From positions 1 to 64,000 of the forward strand of contig NZ_JAHZST010000002.1 in assembly GCF_019457885.1 (NCBI RefSeq): 64,000 bases of DNA, in the 5' to 3' direction. A model generated the notes under the pieces. It worked only from the letters and a program-made list of their open reading frames with translations, was not told the origin of the DNA and searched no databases. Made by a program: the position numbers and the translations under genes. This document shows, in pieces, positions 26,827-35,303 of this stretch (within the stretch, counting starts at the first letter, position 1; each line of letters starts with the position of its first letter). The DNA comes from Shewanella nanhaiensis (GTDB lineage: Bacteria > Pseudomonadota > Gammaproteobacteria > Enterobacterales > Shewanellaceae).

Positions 26827-27675
26827 CTATTCACCTTCATTTGAAGGCGGTATAGCATCATTTCGTATCGATTCTAGCTCGGCGTAGAGATACTCAGTAA
26901 AGAAACCATGCATCAGAAAACGTTGACTTAAATTCCAAGGGCCAACGAGGTAGTGTGGGTATTTGTTGTAGGCCATCTCTACTATCTCAGGCTTACCGAT
27001 AATACGACCGATACGGATAGCGATAGATTGATCTAAGTTAAAACCGTTGATCGCATCTCGGTATTCATCCCGCTTAAGTAAGAAACAAAAAAGGCACATA
27101 AACAGCGCATGAGCAGTTTCAAAGTCAATAACTTGAGTTAGCTTTCTATCAAGTTCAAATGCCTTCATATCTATCTTTTTCCAGCGCTTCCATTTCAGCT
27201 CTGTATGCGCAATTTCCTGGGCATCTTTTGCATCCCCCAAATGATAAAAGGCATCAAATAGCTCTTGGTCATGCTTAATAAAGGTATCTCGCATCATGTC
27301 GTCGACACACTTAGGGTACAGATCAACAACCACCTCTTTGCCACTGTTTTCGGCTAAAAAGTTAATCACATTTGATTCGGTTGAGAAGTGCCTAAGGATT
27401 AACAGGTTGGCTTCAGGCGAGACGAGATTTTTACAGAACCAACAGATCATCTTTTGCAGTAATGAATGCCCACTAAACTGAGGCAGCGGCAGCCTTTTGA
27501 AGAACCAAGTTAAGTGCAGCAAGATAGCAAAAAGGAACTGTAGTATTGGCCTCAACGTCCAACGAAATGGGTTATCGAGATCTTTAACCCAGAGCTCAAC
27601 CGCAGCTTTTTCAATCGGTAGTGAGTTGTCGTTCCCTATCGCCCGTATAAATGCACTCTGCTCTCTATTAGACAT
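26827..27675 (-). CDS. conserved hypothetical protein in ketosynthase operon
   Basis: A 282-residue protein starting MSNREQSAFIRAIGNDNSLP at ATG 27675, which has a perfect GGAGG and overlaps the preceding stop by eight bases. One hydrophobic stretch (about 40-60, ILQFLFAILLHLTWFF) may be a membrane anchor; the rest is helical with many aromatic and charged residues, such as LYPKCVDDMMRDTFIKHD and LYAELESIRND at the end. I recognise no domain. Tight coupling in the operon implies a shared pathway with the ketosynthase and the diiron protein. Confidence 0.78.
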   Translation of the reverse strand: MSNREQSAFIRAIGNDNSLPIEKAAVELWVKDLDNPFRWTLRPILQFLFAILLHLTWFFKRLPLPQFSGHSLLQKMICWFCKNLVSPEANLLILRHFSTESNVINFLAENSGKEVVVDLYPKCVDDMMRDTFIKHDQELFDAFYHLGDAKDAQEIAHTELKWKRWKKIDMKAFELDRKLTQVIDFETAHALFMCLFCFLLKRDEYRDAINGFNLDQSIAIRIGRIIGKPEIVEMAYNKYPHYLVGPWNLSQRFLMHGFFTEYLYAELESIRNDAIPPSNEGE

Positions 27676-28351
27676 GGTCAACCTCCTCCAATTGAAGAAT
27701 ATAGAGTCTGGCAACCACTTTCGCGGTTCGCTCAATCGCTTTTATTGCCCCATCATCCACTGCAACGCGATCCACCAGCTTGTAGAGCTCTTCAAGATGA
27801 TGTTCATCATTTTCACCGTGATAACGCATAAATTGAGTAGCCTCTTTGGGTAGCTCAAGCTGCTCCTCAATCAACTCTGCCCATTTGCTTGCCATCTTGT
27901 TGCCAAGCCCCTCAATGATCCACATAGCACCAATGAGATCGACAGGGTTTTCTTGACTAGCTCGATACATCAAAAAGCCGTGCAGCGCCTCTGAGCCAAT
28001 ATTCTTACTGCTGTTTTGAATCACATTGATATCACCACCAACAGCCACATAATCACTCTCCAACATCAGAAAATCTTTATGTTCATCTTTGGCGTGGCCA
28101 ATCACAATTGAGCGAACATCGGCATACTCCCGGTTGAAACTCGATGCACAGCGGGTGATCCAGCGGGAGCCCTCGATCACCTGCTGACGTAGGTTTAACA
28201 GCAGTTTTTGGTAATCTTCATGGCTCAAGCGGCCTTGCTCTAAACGTTTAACGATAGGGGCCTTAGAGAGCGCCAGATCAAAATCAAACCAGACTTTAAG
28301 TAATGACTGAAGACAAGTTTGGCCAGAGGTTGTTAATACATCTGCTGTCAT
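27668..28351 (-). CDS. heme-oxygenase-like diiron protein (HDO / iron-containing redox enzyme)
   Basis: A 227-residue all-helical protein of the TenA/heme-oxygenase-like fold. The residues that bind two irons in HDO enzymes such as UndA and SznF appear at matching spacing: Glu60, His91 (in DEHKD), Glu147 (in WIIEGLG), and His178-Asp182-His185 in an HxxxDxxH pattern. HDO enzymes use O2 for N-oxygenation, decarboxylation or C-C cleavage of carrier-bound or free substrates. The start ATG 28351 has GGAG overlapping the ketosynthase stop. Its place next to a FabH-like ketosynthase points to a role in a fatty-acid- or polyketide-derived product. Confidence 0.8.
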   Translation of the reverse strand: MTADVLTTSGQTCLQSLLKVWFDFDLALSKAPIVKRLEQGRLSHEDYQKLLLNLRQQVIEGSRWITRCASSFNREYADVRSIVIGHAKDEHKDFLMLESDYVAVGGDINVIQNSSKNIGSEALHGFLMYRASQENPVDLIGAMWIIEGLGNKMASKWAELIEEQLELPKEATQFMRYHGENDEHHLEELYKLVDRVAVDDGAIKAIERTAKVVARLYILQLEEVDHV

Positions 28352-28354
28352 AAG

Positions 28355-29461
28355 CTACTCCACTACCGTTAAATGCATATAGGCACAATTAAATCGGCCA
28401 CTTTCAGGCACCATACAAAACAGGGTTTCACCAACAGATAAGTCCTGTGTGGCGAGAAACTCATCCAGCATAATGAAAATAGACGCGCAGCCCGTATTTC
28501 CCCGTTCATACAGGTTTGTGTACCACTTATCCTCTGGGATCTGCACTCCAGCAACCTCAAGCATCTCAACGATTTTGCTTTTAAAGTAGGCCGATGAAAA
28601 ATGACATAGCACGTGATCTATCTCTGGCACTTTGAACATCCCATCTTGTAACAGCTTTAAGAAGCCATTTACTCCGACCGAAACAATATTATCGAGCAGG
28701 CGAACATCTTGACGTAGCAGCAAGGCACCCGCTTGCTCAGCCTCACTGTACGTTGGAAAGTCTTGCCAGCTTTTAGTTGCATTTTTAGGCATCCCCACCG
28801 ACATACACACTGGGTATACATCCGCATGAGAAAAGCTTTTTATCCAATCAATTCTTAAACTTTTGCCTGTTTTTCTTGGTTGGCTCTCAAGTAACAAGGC
28901 CCCTGCACCATCAGACAACATCCAACGCAAAAATTCAGCATTGAAATCTATTTCCTTCCCCTCAACTTGCTCATATCGAGTATGTTTAAACAAGCGAGAG
29001 GCTAGTTCACTGGCGATAACTAAAGCGTTAGCAGACTCCTGCGCCTTAATATTGGTATAAGCCGATTTAAGTGCCATCATGCTGCTGGAGCAGATCCCAT
29101 GACTCGTCTGTAACTCAACAGAAGAGATATCTAACTCAGCTTGCACCATGCTACCAAAGCCTGGTAACACCAGATCCCCTTGGCTGGTCGCCACACTGAG
29201 CATCTCTATCTGGTGAGGCGAAATATAGCTAGCATCTAAACACCTCAGTCCTGCATTTGCTGCCATCTCGCTGTTTGATATTTGCGTTTCTTGCTGCTGA
29301 TTGATCGCATAATGGCGTGTTTTTATGCCATTCGATTGCAATATTTTATGTTTCAGTCGGCTCTTTTTACCGTTTACCAAGCCTAAGATATTCTCTATCT
29401 CATCATTATCAATCGGCGGCCCTGGCAGGTAATGCCCTGTACTATTAATGTAGACACTCAC
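28355..29461 (-). CDS. 3-oxoacyl-ACP synthase III-like ketosynthase
   Basis: A 368-residue thiolase-fold ketosynthase of the FabH type. The catalytic triad is complete: Cys124 in HGICSSSMMALKSA, His287 in CHFSSAY and Asn322 in YERGNTGCASIF. Overall sequence is more divergent from housekeeping FabH, and the operon context suggests secondary metabolism, for example condensing an acyl thioester with another unit. The start is GTG overlapping the stop of the membrane gene (GTGA) with GAGGG seven bases upstream. Related FabH-like enzymes include OleA and DarB; I cannot place this one more closely. Confidence 0.88.
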   Translation of the reverse strand: MSVYINSTGHYLPGPPIDNDEIENILGLVNGKKSRLKHKILQSNGIKTRHYAINQQQETQISNSEMAANAGLRCLDASYISPHQIEMLSVATSQGDLVLPGFGSMVQAELDISSVELQTSHGICSSSMMALKSAYTNIKAQESANALVIASELASRLFKHTRYEQVEGKEIDFNAEFLRWMLSDGAGALLLESQPRKTGKSLRIDWIKSFSHADVYPVCMSVGMPKNATKSWQDFPTYSEAEQAGALLLRQDVRLLDNIVSVGVNGFLKLLQDGMFKVPEIDHVLCHFSSAYFKSKIVEMLEVAGVQIPEDKWYTNLYERGNTGCASIFIMLDEFLATQDLSVGETLFCMVPESGRFNCAYMHLTVVE

Positions 29462-30024
29462 TTTATTGCCCTCGATTTAATGGCCACTCGAATACATCGA
29501 ATATTTTCCTCAATGTAGGGAAATACACAGACAATCGACATAAAACTTAAATAGGTCAGCAGATAACCACTGCCGCCATGTGGGGTGTCCACAGGCACAA
29601 GTGACATATTCCCTTCCCAATTAAAGGTGACTAAATTGATGAATTGTGGCCAGTTAATAATAATGATGGTGATTAACATATACATGGGAAGTGTCCCAAG
29701 ATAGTTATGAGCATGCATCTCCCAGATAGAGATCTCTCTTTTTGGAGAGGCATATCTCACATCGGCATGAGCAACCATCTCGTGCAGTATCCAAGTAAAA
29801 AAGCAGATAATTAGGATGAGGACGTTAACCATATACAACAGACAGAGCACCATGGGGATTGCGATTTGAATCCCCATTAACGAGTGCATTAGGGTCTCTT
29901 TAACCCCAGAGGTGTGCTCTATTTTTGTTGCTCTATGACAGAACCAATCGGCTAATCCTGCAATGCCCCATATTGGCAATAACATAAAAAGCAAAAAGTT
30001 AATCAGTAGCTGTGACGTATCCAT
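29458..30024 (-). CDS. His-rich polytopic membrane protein
   Basis: A 188-residue protein with four to five hydrophobic segments. Charged His motifs sit at the membrane edges: HRATKIEHTSGVKETLMHSLM, HEMVAHADVRYA and EMHAHNYLG. The pattern resembles a conserved bacterial family of unknown function that has been mislabelled in databases, and superficially the His clusters of membrane diiron hydroxylases, although the classical HX3-4H/HX2-3HH boxes are not all met. AAGGA precedes ATG by nine bases. It heads the operon with the ketosynthase, so it may act on, or transport, a lipid-like product. Confidence 0.72.
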   Translation of the reverse strand: MDTSQLLINFLLFMLLPIWGIAGLADWFCHRATKIEHTSGVKETLMHSLMGIQIAIPMVLCLLYMVNVLILIICFFTWILHEMVAHADVRYASPKREISIWEMHAHNYLGTLPMYMLITIIIINWPQFINLVTFNWEGNMSLVPVDTPHGGSGYLLTYLSFMSIVCVFPYIEENIRCIRVAIKSRAIK

Positions 30025-30180
30025 GTCACCGTTTCCTTAAGCGTTTATTCCAACCTTGCTAGACACGTTAACATCCCTGTATCAATTTGTAAGTGAAAAA
30101 TCATTAATCTCCATGCCCATAAACTCATGGAAAATAGAGTTAAGTTGCAGTTAACTCTATTGATTAAATTGTCGACTTTA

Positions 30181-31050
30181 TTAATTTAGGGGCAGATAGA
30201 TATCGGTGATAAGTTCATGTTCAGCCACTTCAGGGAAGAAGTTGTGATAATGAAAGAAACAGGGGAAGTCGCGAAGAGATTCGCCACTTTGGGGTAACCA
30301 TTGACCGTACAGATAGTGCACTTTTGCATCTAAATTATCATGGGAACCATGATGACGGATCACGGCGCAGCGTCCTTGAGGTATCACTTTATTAAGCACA
30401 CCCAGGCTGTTATCAGGCACTTCATGCAGTACCGAGCCACAGATATCAAACCTGAAATCTTTAGCTGGCACAGATTTAGGATCTTCATAGATCATCCCAA
30501 ATGTCTGGCTTTTGCTCACTGGTGATAAGCCAGTCTGTTTACGCCAGGCGATAAACTTAGCCGCAGACTCATTAACCAACTCAGGGGCACCACGGTGCTC
30601 AAAAACGGCAATTTTAGTCTCTGCAAAATTTACCAATTCAACCTTTTGATCTTTACCCATCTTTTTTACTCCAAAGTGATATTTCTCATTCCATTCCAAC
30701 CATTTTGGCTGGCGGCGAAATTCAGTAGGAGATTGGTCAAACGCCTTCTTAAATGCCCGAGCAAAAGACTCGGGGTAATCAAACTTAGCGTCTAAGGCGA
30801 TATCGATAATCTTGGCCTCATGGTCGAAGTAGAGCCGGTATGATGCCCTCTTTAACCGTAAAAGCTGAATATATTTGGCTATGCCTATACCAAGGTAATC
30901 TGAAAACTGACGGTGAAAATGATACTTAGAAAACCCTGCAAAATCACTCAGGTGATCAACTGTGAGCTCCTCATCCAAGTTTGCATAGATATAATCACAA
31001 ACCCTGTCCATCACTCTGATGTAATTATCTAGATCTCCATTAGCTTGCAT
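30181..31050 (-). CDS. AraC-family regulator with GyrI-like effector domain
   Basis: A 289-residue regulator. An AraC-type two-HTH domain occupies residues about 10-115 (DHLSDFAGFSKYHFHRQFS and IALDAKFDYPESFARAFKK). The remaining half is a GyrI/SOUL-like small-molecule domain (VELVNFAETKIAVFEHRG to HELITDIYLPLN) as in Rob- and BmrR-like regulators. AAGGGAAG precedes ATG. It lies 156 bp upstream of, and on the same strand as, the ketosynthase operon, so it could control it or itself, probably in response to a hydrophobic compound. Confidence 0.88.
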   Translation of the reverse strand: MQANGDLDNYIRVMDRVCDYIYANLDEELTVDHLSDFAGFSKYHFHRQFSDYLGIGIAKYIQLLRLKRASYRLYFDHEAKIIDIALDAKFDYPESFARAFKKAFDQSPTEFRRQPKWLEWNEKYHFGVKKMGKDQKVELVNFAETKIAVFEHRGAPELVNESAAKFIAWRKQTGLSPVSKSQTFGMIYEDPKSVPAKDFRFDICGSVLHEVPDNSLGVLNKVIPQGRCAVIRHHGSHDNLDAKVHYLYGQWLPQSGESLRDFPCFFHYHNFFPEVAEHELITDIYLPLN

Positions 31051-31189
31051 ATCTTCCCTTGTCTGTTTAATTAGCCACTTATTATTGGGATACTCCTGTT
31101 TAGCATACCCCCTACTGAATTGTTAGCCAGTATCTAGGGAATTTAAGACGCTTTCCTAACCAAAGTTGCTCAATTGCCGAATATCTCGG

Positions 31190-31516
31190 TCATCCCTTAC
31201 TTAAATAGGGGATGGTACCAGCAAGATCTGTATCATCGATAAGTTGAAAGCGGCTTTCACTACCAGCAACTCTAGCGCGGCCATAGGGAGCGTATTCAGG
31301 ATCAGATATAAACGCCTGCACCAATGCTTCGGTTGGAAACGCTAGCAAAGCGATGAGTGTTGTCTCCAATGGGCTCCCCTCAAGGGTTTTCACATTACCA
31401 CTGCGAGACAGGTATTTTCCTCCATGTCGGTGCACGATCTCATGCACTGAGGCGGCATATTCCGGCACCCAAGTATCCTCAATAATTTTAATATCTGCGA
31501 TCACATATACAGTCAT
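31190..31516 (-). CDS. DUF1330 domain protein
   Basis: A 108-residue protein of the DUF1330 family (dimeric alpha-beta barrel). It has the opening VYVIADIKIIEDTWVPEYAA and the family segment HGGKYLSRSGNVKTLEG followed by AFPTEALVQAFISDPEYAPYG. Members are thought to be small monooxygenase-like or ligand-binding proteins. AAGGAG is six bases before ATG. It is divergent from an HxlR regulator with two inverted repeats between them, an arrangement that implies control by that regulator. Confidence 0.88.
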   Translation of the reverse strand: MTVYVIADIKIIEDTWVPEYAASVHEIVHRHGGKYLSRSGNVKTLEGSPLETTLIALLAFPTEALVQAFISDPEYAPYGRARVAGSESRFQLIDDTDLAGTIPYLSKG

Positions 31517-31601
31517 GTTTCTCTCCTTAGTCGAAATTAACTATGCTAATTATGCTCAATTGCTATGCCTTTCAGCTTGCCTCTAACACAACATCCTAGA
31601 T

Positions 31602-31640
31602 AGTCCAAAAACTGGACTCGAGCAGTACAGTTTCCGTACT
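31602..31640. promoter_or_regulatory. paired inverted repeats, candidate HxlR operator
   Basis: Two palindromes lie in the divergent region: AGTCCA-N5-TGGACT (31602-31618) and AGTAC-N7-GTACT (31624-31640). The second matches the GTAC-rich dyads bound by HxlR-family proteins. Confidence 0.5.
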
Positions 31641-31699
31641 AGTGTTCGTAAATGGCATTTGCTAATCTTTTGGCTAAGCCCCACCTCTTGGAAACCGAG

Positions 31700-32392
31700 A
31701 TGAGTCAACCTGGTTATAAACAATTTTGCCCAGTAGCCATGGCTGCAGAGATCTTATGTACTCGCTGGACTATGGTACTTATAAGAGAGTTAGTCGCTGG
31801 TACAACCCGTTTTAATGAGCTGCGTCGTGGGGTGCCAAAGATGTCACCTACGCTTCTATCACAAAGATTAAAAGAGCTTGAAACTGCAGGTATTTTGGAA
31901 AAAAAAGAACATAGATTCGAGAAAGGAATATTTGAATATCATTTAACCAAAGCAGGCAAAGATCTCTACCCCGTTGTTGAAGCCATGGGGAACTGGGGGC
32001 AGAAATGGGTCGAGTCTCAGATCTCTCTTAAAAATCTAGACCCCTCGTTACTCATGTGGGATATGCGTAGAAACTTAGATCCAACTCCCCTACCAACAAA
32101 ACAGACGGTCATTCAGTTTCTGTACCCTGAACTATCCAGATCTAAGCAGCGTTGGTGGTTGGTTATCGAGCCCAAAGGCGATGTCGATCTCTGCTGGGCC
32201 GATCCAGGCTTTGATATCGATCTCTATGTCACCACTGACCTTCGTACCATGACAGCAATCTGGATGGGACTAACCACGGTCAAACGGGAAAGTGAGCAGA
32301 TGAAACTAATAGGCACCAAAGAGATCGCATCATCGATGCAAATCTGGCTGGGGTTGAGCCCATTCGCCACGCAGAAAAAGCTGGTGCCTTAA
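31700..32392 (+). CDS. HxlR-family transcriptional regulator
   Basis: A 230-residue regulator with an N-terminal HxlR winged helix: FCPVAMAAEILCTRWTMVLI, then GTTRFNELRRGVPKMSPTLL and LETAGILEKKE. It has an extra C-terminal domain of about 110 residues (SCP2-like sterol-carrier-type pattern, FLYPELSRSKQRWWLVIEPK to TKEIASSMQIWLGL), which may bind a hydrophobic effector; most HxlR proteins lack this. ATG 31700 is preferred over 31652 because it begins close to the conserved CPV motif, although the ribosome site is modest. Divergent from the DUF1330 gene. Confidence 0.85.
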   Translation: MSQPGYKQFCPVAMAAEILCTRWTMVLIRELVAGTTRFNELRRGVPKMSPTLLSQRLKELETAGILEKKEHRFEKGIFEYHLTKAGKDLYPVVEAMGNWGQKWVESQISLKNLDPSLLMWDMRRNLDPTPLPTKQTVIQFLYPELSRSKQRWWLVIEPKGDVDLCWADPGFDIDLYVTTDLRTMTAIWMGLTTVKRESEQMKLIGTKEIASSMQIWLGLSPFATQKKLVP

Positions 32393-32522
32393 GGTGAGAT
32401 TACAGTTAACTCCATGCCCTCTGCGACTTGATAGGCGCTCTTCTAATACGTCCTCCCCCCAAACTCTTCTATCAATCAAATACAACTCAAAAGTAGCTAA
32501 CTGCGCGAGAAAATGACAACAA

Positions 32523-33011
32523 TTAGTAAACTCCCCGCTCCAGTTTATCTCTAAGCAAGTCTTCATCTTCAATCGATTCTGTAGTTTGAATAAACTTAAG
32601 ATATGGTGTGGGGAGTTGGCTCTCCATTGCACCTATGATGACGTGGTTGAGATACCAAGAATAAGGCTTGAGTGATGCCGAAATATTAAGGGCGTAGTAA
32701 GTGATCGCCTCATGCTCTTCACCTGTAGCACTCACAACCTTGACCACTTTCTCACCATAGCCAACTCCCAGACTTTCGGCGAGATCTAGGTTCAACTTCT
32801 CATTTTCATCTATCTCGAAAAGAGCACCGAAAATTTGTGATTGAGGCTCATCTGTTTGATAGGCATCACACTTGCCTGAGCCATCTCTACCTAGCTTATG
32901 AAACCGCAGCTCATGGCCAGTTAAAATAAATGTGCCGATCCGTTTAGCGCTGGGGGTTCGCGCTTTTAACCTGGCAATCGACATGTTTGAGCCATATGCG
33001 AAGTATTTCAT
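32523..33011 (-). CDS. gamma-glutamylcyclotransferase-like (AIG2) protein
   Basis: A 162-residue protein with the GGCT/AIG2 beta-barrel hallmarks: the opening YFAYGSNMS, which forms the substrate loop, and Glu in LDLAESLGVGYGEKVV, equivalent to the catalytic acid. The family releases 5-oxoproline from gamma-glutamyl compounds. AGGA lies ten bases before ATG. Interestingly, 5-oxoproline is a classical substrate of the HyuAB family encoded 16 kb away, but no linkage is evident. Confidence 0.85.
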   Translation of the reverse strand: MKYFAYGSNMSIARLKARTPSAKRIGTFILTGHELRFHKLGRDGSGKCDAYQTDEPQSQIFGALFEIDENEKLNLDLAESLGVGYGEKVVKVVSATGEEHEAITYYALNISASLKPYSWYLNHVIIGAMESQLPTPYLKFIQTTESIEDEDLLRDKLERGVY

Positions 33012-33054
33012 TGTTTTAAATTCCTAAGATATCTAAAAGATATCCTAATCAATA

Positions 33055-33399
33055 CTAAGCAAGGTCGCTAACATCACATAAGGTGCGTTTAGATTTGGTA
33101 TAGGGATCTTCACACTCAAAGCTAACATGGCGCTTGATATCTTTAATATCGATATCGATTGAGGAGAGTGCTAACTTTATTAATTGATAGAGGTACTCAT
33201 CATGTTGAGCCGATTTTGCACTGCTAAGCTCTGAGCTTGAGCCAAATACACAAGTTATCTGAATAGAACCAGCCACATTGCCATAATGGACTCTATGGGT
33301 CAGCCACTCAAAACCTTCGACGTTCTCCAGTGCGGTTTCACACACCTGAGTCAAGACCTCTCTGATATTATGCTCAATCTTCTTGTCTGACTTTTTCAT
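33055..33399 (-). CDS. conserved hypothetical protein
   Basis: A 114-residue soluble protein with an N-terminal helix (KIEHNIREVLTQVCETALEN), a central beta-rich part around FEWLTHRVHYGNVAGSIQIT and a charged C-terminal part. Similar Shewanella proteins have been labelled Fis-family regulators, but no Fis-type helix-turn-helix is clear here, so I leave the function open. No strong ribosome site precedes ATG. It lies 43 bp upstream of the GGCT-like gene on the same strand and may share its transcript. Confidence 0.7.
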   Translation of the reverse strand: MKKSDKKIEHNIREVLTQVCETALENVEGFEWLTHRVHYGNVAGSIQITCVFGSSSELSSAKSAQHDEYLYQLIKLALSSIDIDIKDIKRHVSFECEDPYTKSKRTLCDVSDLA

Positions 33400-33443
33400 T
33401 ACTGTTTAATCGAGTAATCTTCGAAATAACACTCAGCTCGATA

Positions 33444-33881
33444 TTACTCTGATCCCTCCTGTTTTGCCTTCTCTTCATATAATTTTATAAGCATTCCCGA
33501 TAGTTGCAAGATTTCCGCATTTATCATCTCTCGTTTCTTCTGTGCAACCTCTGATTTATCTCCCTGCAGATCCTTCAACTCCTGCTTGAGCTGCTCTATC
33601 CGCTCTTTAATTCGCTCGATCTGCTTATCTATTATAGATGAAGACTCAGATTCACTCCTCTCTGTGGCTTCTGCCCCCCTATCTTTAAGCTGCACCATCG
33701 CACTGCCAACATCTAATTTTTGTGCCGCTTTGCCAGCTCGTGAGATAGATACGGTGTCAGCGCTACTTATCTGAGCCGAGGTTTTATCCGGTGAGCCCCT
33801 ATCCAGTTTGGGAGTGATATATCCCTCTGACACAGATCTTGTCTCTGACTTTAATGAGGTACTAAATCCATTTATGTTCAC
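33444..33881 (-). CDS. coiled-coil hypothetical protein
   Basis: A 145-residue protein. The first 70 residues are Ser/Thr-rich and probably disordered, ending SSADTVSISRAGKAAQKLD, which resembles N-terminal regions of flagellar or FlxA-like proteins. Residues about 85-140 form a strong coiled coil (IDKQIERIKERIEQLKQELK). The start is GTG with GGGGGAG immediately upstream, giving unusually short spacing. I cannot assign a function; FlxA-like is a weak guess. Confidence 0.68.
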   Translation of the reverse strand: MNINGFSTSLKSETRSVSEGYITPKLDRGSPDKTSAQISSADTVSISRAGKAAQKLDVGSAMVQLKDRGAEATERSESESSSIIDKQIERIKERIEQLKQELKDLQGDKSEVAQKKREMINAEILQLSGMLIKLYEEKAKQEGSE

Positions 33882-34026
33882 AGCTCCCCCCTATTTCAGT
33901 CGTTACTCTCAAGGTATTTTTATCAAAGCAGACGCCAAATACCCATGACTCAAGCGAACGTATCAATACGTATCAGCCTATACCCACTTATCGGCTAGCT
34001 AAGAGGTTGCTTAAGCTTTATTGAAA

Positions 34027-34060
34027 ATAAAAAAAGAGGCTAGCCTGAAGACTAACCTCT
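34027..34060 (-). terminator. Rho-independent terminator of old-yellow-enzyme gene
   Basis: On the minus strand AGAGGTTAG pairs with CTAGCCTCT (one G-U) around an 8-base loop, followed by seven U. It lies 65 bp downstream of the reductase stop codon. Confidence 0.85.
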
Positions 34061-34124
34061 CTGTCTAACATATCTATGGGGATAGGTGAGACAAGGTTGA
34101 TGATTTTGGTAAAACTAAACGCCT

Positions 34125-35177
34125 CTACAGTAAGGTCGCTAACATCTCATCGGAGTATTCAACGAGCTCCTTGCCCTCACGGACTCTAGATACATAATCT
34201 GGATTTGCAATAAAAGGCCTGCCAATAGCGAGCAGATCAAATTTATCTTGAGCTATGGCACTGCTACCTGATTGGGCGGTATAACTTCCGACCCCCACTA
34301 GTGTCTTGTTATACACACTACGGACATAAGCAGATGCACTACCTCCCAAATAATCAAACTCCATGGCATCATCAAAAATACCAATATGCAGGAAGGCTAG
34401 GTTTCTCAGCTCAAGCTGAGGAAGAAGATAATCGAAAACAGCGCGATCACGCTCATCACTGGCCATATTGAAATAAGCACCTGGCGAGACTCGCAGCGCG
34501 GTTCTTTCATTGCCAATACGCTGGGCAACTGCATCCACAACTTCCAGTGCAAAGCGGGCCATATTTTCAGGAGTTTGGCCATATTCATCTTGGCGATGGT
34601 TACTGTCATGGTGCAGGAACTGATCAAGTAAATACCCGTTAGCACCATGGATCTCGACGCCATCAAAGCCTGCATCTATCGCATTTGCCGCAGCTTGTGA
34701 ATAATCAGCAACAAGCTGAGCAATATCTTCATGGGTCACAGCTTTAGGCACTTGATAAGTAAGCTCACGCATTCTTGGAACACTGCCCTCTACGCCTACT
34801 GCAGAGGGAGCTAAGACATCAGTTGATCCTGTTTTCTTAAAAAAGTGTGGGTGGGCAACCCGACCTGTATGCCATAGCTGGGCAAATATCTTCCCCCCAC
34901 CTTGGTGTACCGCATCAGTCACCACTCGCCAACCATCTATCTGCGCTGAGGAAAATAGACCTGGAGTATTAGGATAACCTTGACCGTCAGGGCGAATAAT
35001 CACGGCTTCAGAGATAATGAGTCCAGCCTCTGCACGTCGAGCATAGTAATCCGCCATCGCCTGAGTCGGTACGAGTTCCTCATCAGCCATGCAACGGGTC
35101 AGTGGTGCCATCAAAATGCGATTTTGCAGGGTAATGGTCTCGTTGAGCGCAAAAGTTTGAAAAAGGTTATCAGTCAT
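34125..35177 (-). CDS. old yellow enzyme family ene-reductase (NemA-like)
   Basis: A 350-residue FMN-dependent alkene/N-ethylmaleimide-type reductase. It opens LFQTFALNETITLQNRILMA with PLTRC, and carries the HGANGYLLDQFLHHDSNHR segment with the His-Asn pair that binds the substrate carbonyl, plus GRPFIANPDY near the end. NAD(P)H-dependent reduction of electrophilic alkenes or nitro compounds is expected. ATG 35177 has GAGG five bases upstream; the longer frame starts inside the operator array and is rejected. Divergent from a TetR regulator over three tandem palindromes. Confidence 0.92.
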   Translation of the reverse strand: MTDNLFQTFALNETITLQNRILMAPLTRCMADEELVPTQAMADYYARRAEAGLIISEAVIIRPDGQGYPNTPGLFSSAQIDGWRVVTDAVHQGGGKIFAQLWHTGRVAHPHFFKKTGSTDVLAPSAVGVEGSVPRMRELTYQVPKAVTHEDIAQLVADYSQAAANAIDAGFDGVEIHGANGYLLDQFLHHDSNHRQDEYGQTPENMARFALEVVDAVAQRIGNERTALRVSPGAYFNMASDERDRAVFDYLLPQLELRNLAFLHIGIFDDAMEFDYLGGSASAYVRSVYNKTLVGVGSYTAQSGSSAIAQDKFDLLAIGRPFIANPDYVSRVREGKELVEYSDEMLATLL

Positions 35178-35191
35178 AGCGACCTCTGTTT

Positions 35192-35260
35192 CTTGAATGT
35201 TCATTCAAGATATTCTTATTTGAACGATCATTCAAGTATTATTTTGAACAAACATTCAAA
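35192..35260. promoter_or_regulatory. three tandem TetR operator palindromes
   Basis: Three 18-bp sites fit YTTGAAYRNNCATTCAAR at 35192-35209, 35219-35236 and 35243-35260, spaced 27 and 24 bp. They fill the region between the reductase and the TetR gene, so the TetR protein probably represses both by binding here. Confidence 0.85.
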
Positions 35261-35303
35261 ATTAAGTACAATCCAGTGAACGAGAGTTAATGAGTCGCCG
35301 CCC

